Positions 6,473 to 6,492 of a stretch of 6,492 nt of DNA are shown one piece after another (the first letter of the stretch is position 1; every line of letters begins with the position of its first letter). The stretch lies in assembly GCA_043758025.1 (NCBI GenBank), contig JAYVOH010000043.1, positions 1 through 6,492 on the forward strand, in the 5' to 3' direction. The stretch is from VFKE01 sp043758025. GTDB taxonomy: Bacteria; Verrucomicrobiota; Verrucomicrobiia; Verrucomicrobiales; Verrucomicrobiaceae. Made by a program: the position numbers and the translations under genes. The notes beneath the pieces were generated by a model, which worked only from the letters and a program-made list of their open reading frames with translations, was not told where the DNA came from and did no database searches.

Positions 6473-6492
6473 GTATCCATTGAACTAAGTCC
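6461..6492 (+). CDS. Putative IS630-family transposase, first codons only
   Basis: The frame from ATG 6461 reads MRHAVSIELS and runs out of the window. A short N-terminal beta-like stretch of the form V-x-I-x-L-S/T is typical of IS630-type transposases, where a helix-turn-helix region follows. It lies 60 bases inside the probable element end at 6401, a normal leader length for such a gene. With only ten residues the family is uncertain. There is GGTGTGGG upstream but no clean Shine-Dalgarno. A hairpin covers the start codon. Confidence 0.55.
   Translation, partial: MRHAVSIELS

Larger units (their letters stand above)
6401..6492 (+). mobile_element. Left end of an IS630/Tc1-mariner-type insertion sequence (cut by window end)
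   Basis: Sulfatase homology ends at a TA dinucleotide (6399-6400), the target that IS630-type elements duplicate. Immediately afterwards comes AT-richer sequence (gtgtagtgcgcgtgaaatag…) unlike the preceding gene, and 60 bases later an open frame starting MRHAVSIELS, which resembles the N-terminus of IS630-family transposases. The right end, inverted repeat and second TA copy lie outside the window, so the family is an inference from the junction and ten residues. Confidence 0.65.

Overview
The window looks like a chromosomal segment from a GC-rich, Gram-negative-type bacterium, most plausibly Verrucomicrobiota or a relative in the PVC group. The hints are an exported family-S1-type sulfatase with a CCPTR active site, a lipoprotein L,D-transpeptidase with a doubled domain, and weak or absent Shine-Dalgarno sequences before several clear starts. 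This placement is inference; there is no rRNA or other strong marker here.

Layout. (1) Positions 2-1429 (+) hold the last 475 codons of carB, the large subunit of carbamoyl-phosphate synthase; the window cuts its 5' part. It carries a short extra segment relative to the E. coli protein, and that segment's DNA folds into two tandem small hairpins. (2) After 32 bases, rmuC (1462-3072, +) encodes a membrane-anchored coiled-coil protein with a PD-(D/E)XK-like nuclease domain. Its base composition is clearly lower in GC than carB. (3) Positions 3073-3304 are a non-coding stretch with two small hairpins and the left copy of a 23-bp direct repeat. (4) On the minus strand lies a type II toxin-antitoxin pair: an AbrB-like antitoxin (3987-3721) and a PIN-domain toxin (3724-3305) overlapping by ATGA. 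The second copy of the 23-bp repeat lies just upstream of the antitoxin (4038-4060), so the module is bracketed by near-identical direct repeats. (5) Positions 4157-5203 (+) encode a lipoprotein L,D-transpeptidase whose second half repeats the first but lacks the catalytic His/Cys motif. (6) Positions 5204-5464 hold no convincing gene. (7) Positions 5465-6406 (+) are the 5' part of an exported sulfatase gene. Its frame ends early at about 6400, where a foreign sequence starts right after a TA dinucleotide. (8) Positions 6401-6492 look like the left end of an IS630/Tc1-mariner-type insertion sequence whose transposase gene starts at 6461 and leaves the window.

The left third is housekeeping (pyrimidine/arginine precursor synthesis, genome maintenance). 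The right two thirds are accessory: a repeat-flanked toxin-antitoxin module, envelope remodelling, and a sulfatase apparently broken by a transposon. I see no CRISPR array, tRNA, rRNA or evident new defence system. The most unusual items are the repeat-bracketed toxin-antitoxin module, the hairpin-rich insertion inside carB, and the IS disruption with a hairpin over the transposase start codon.
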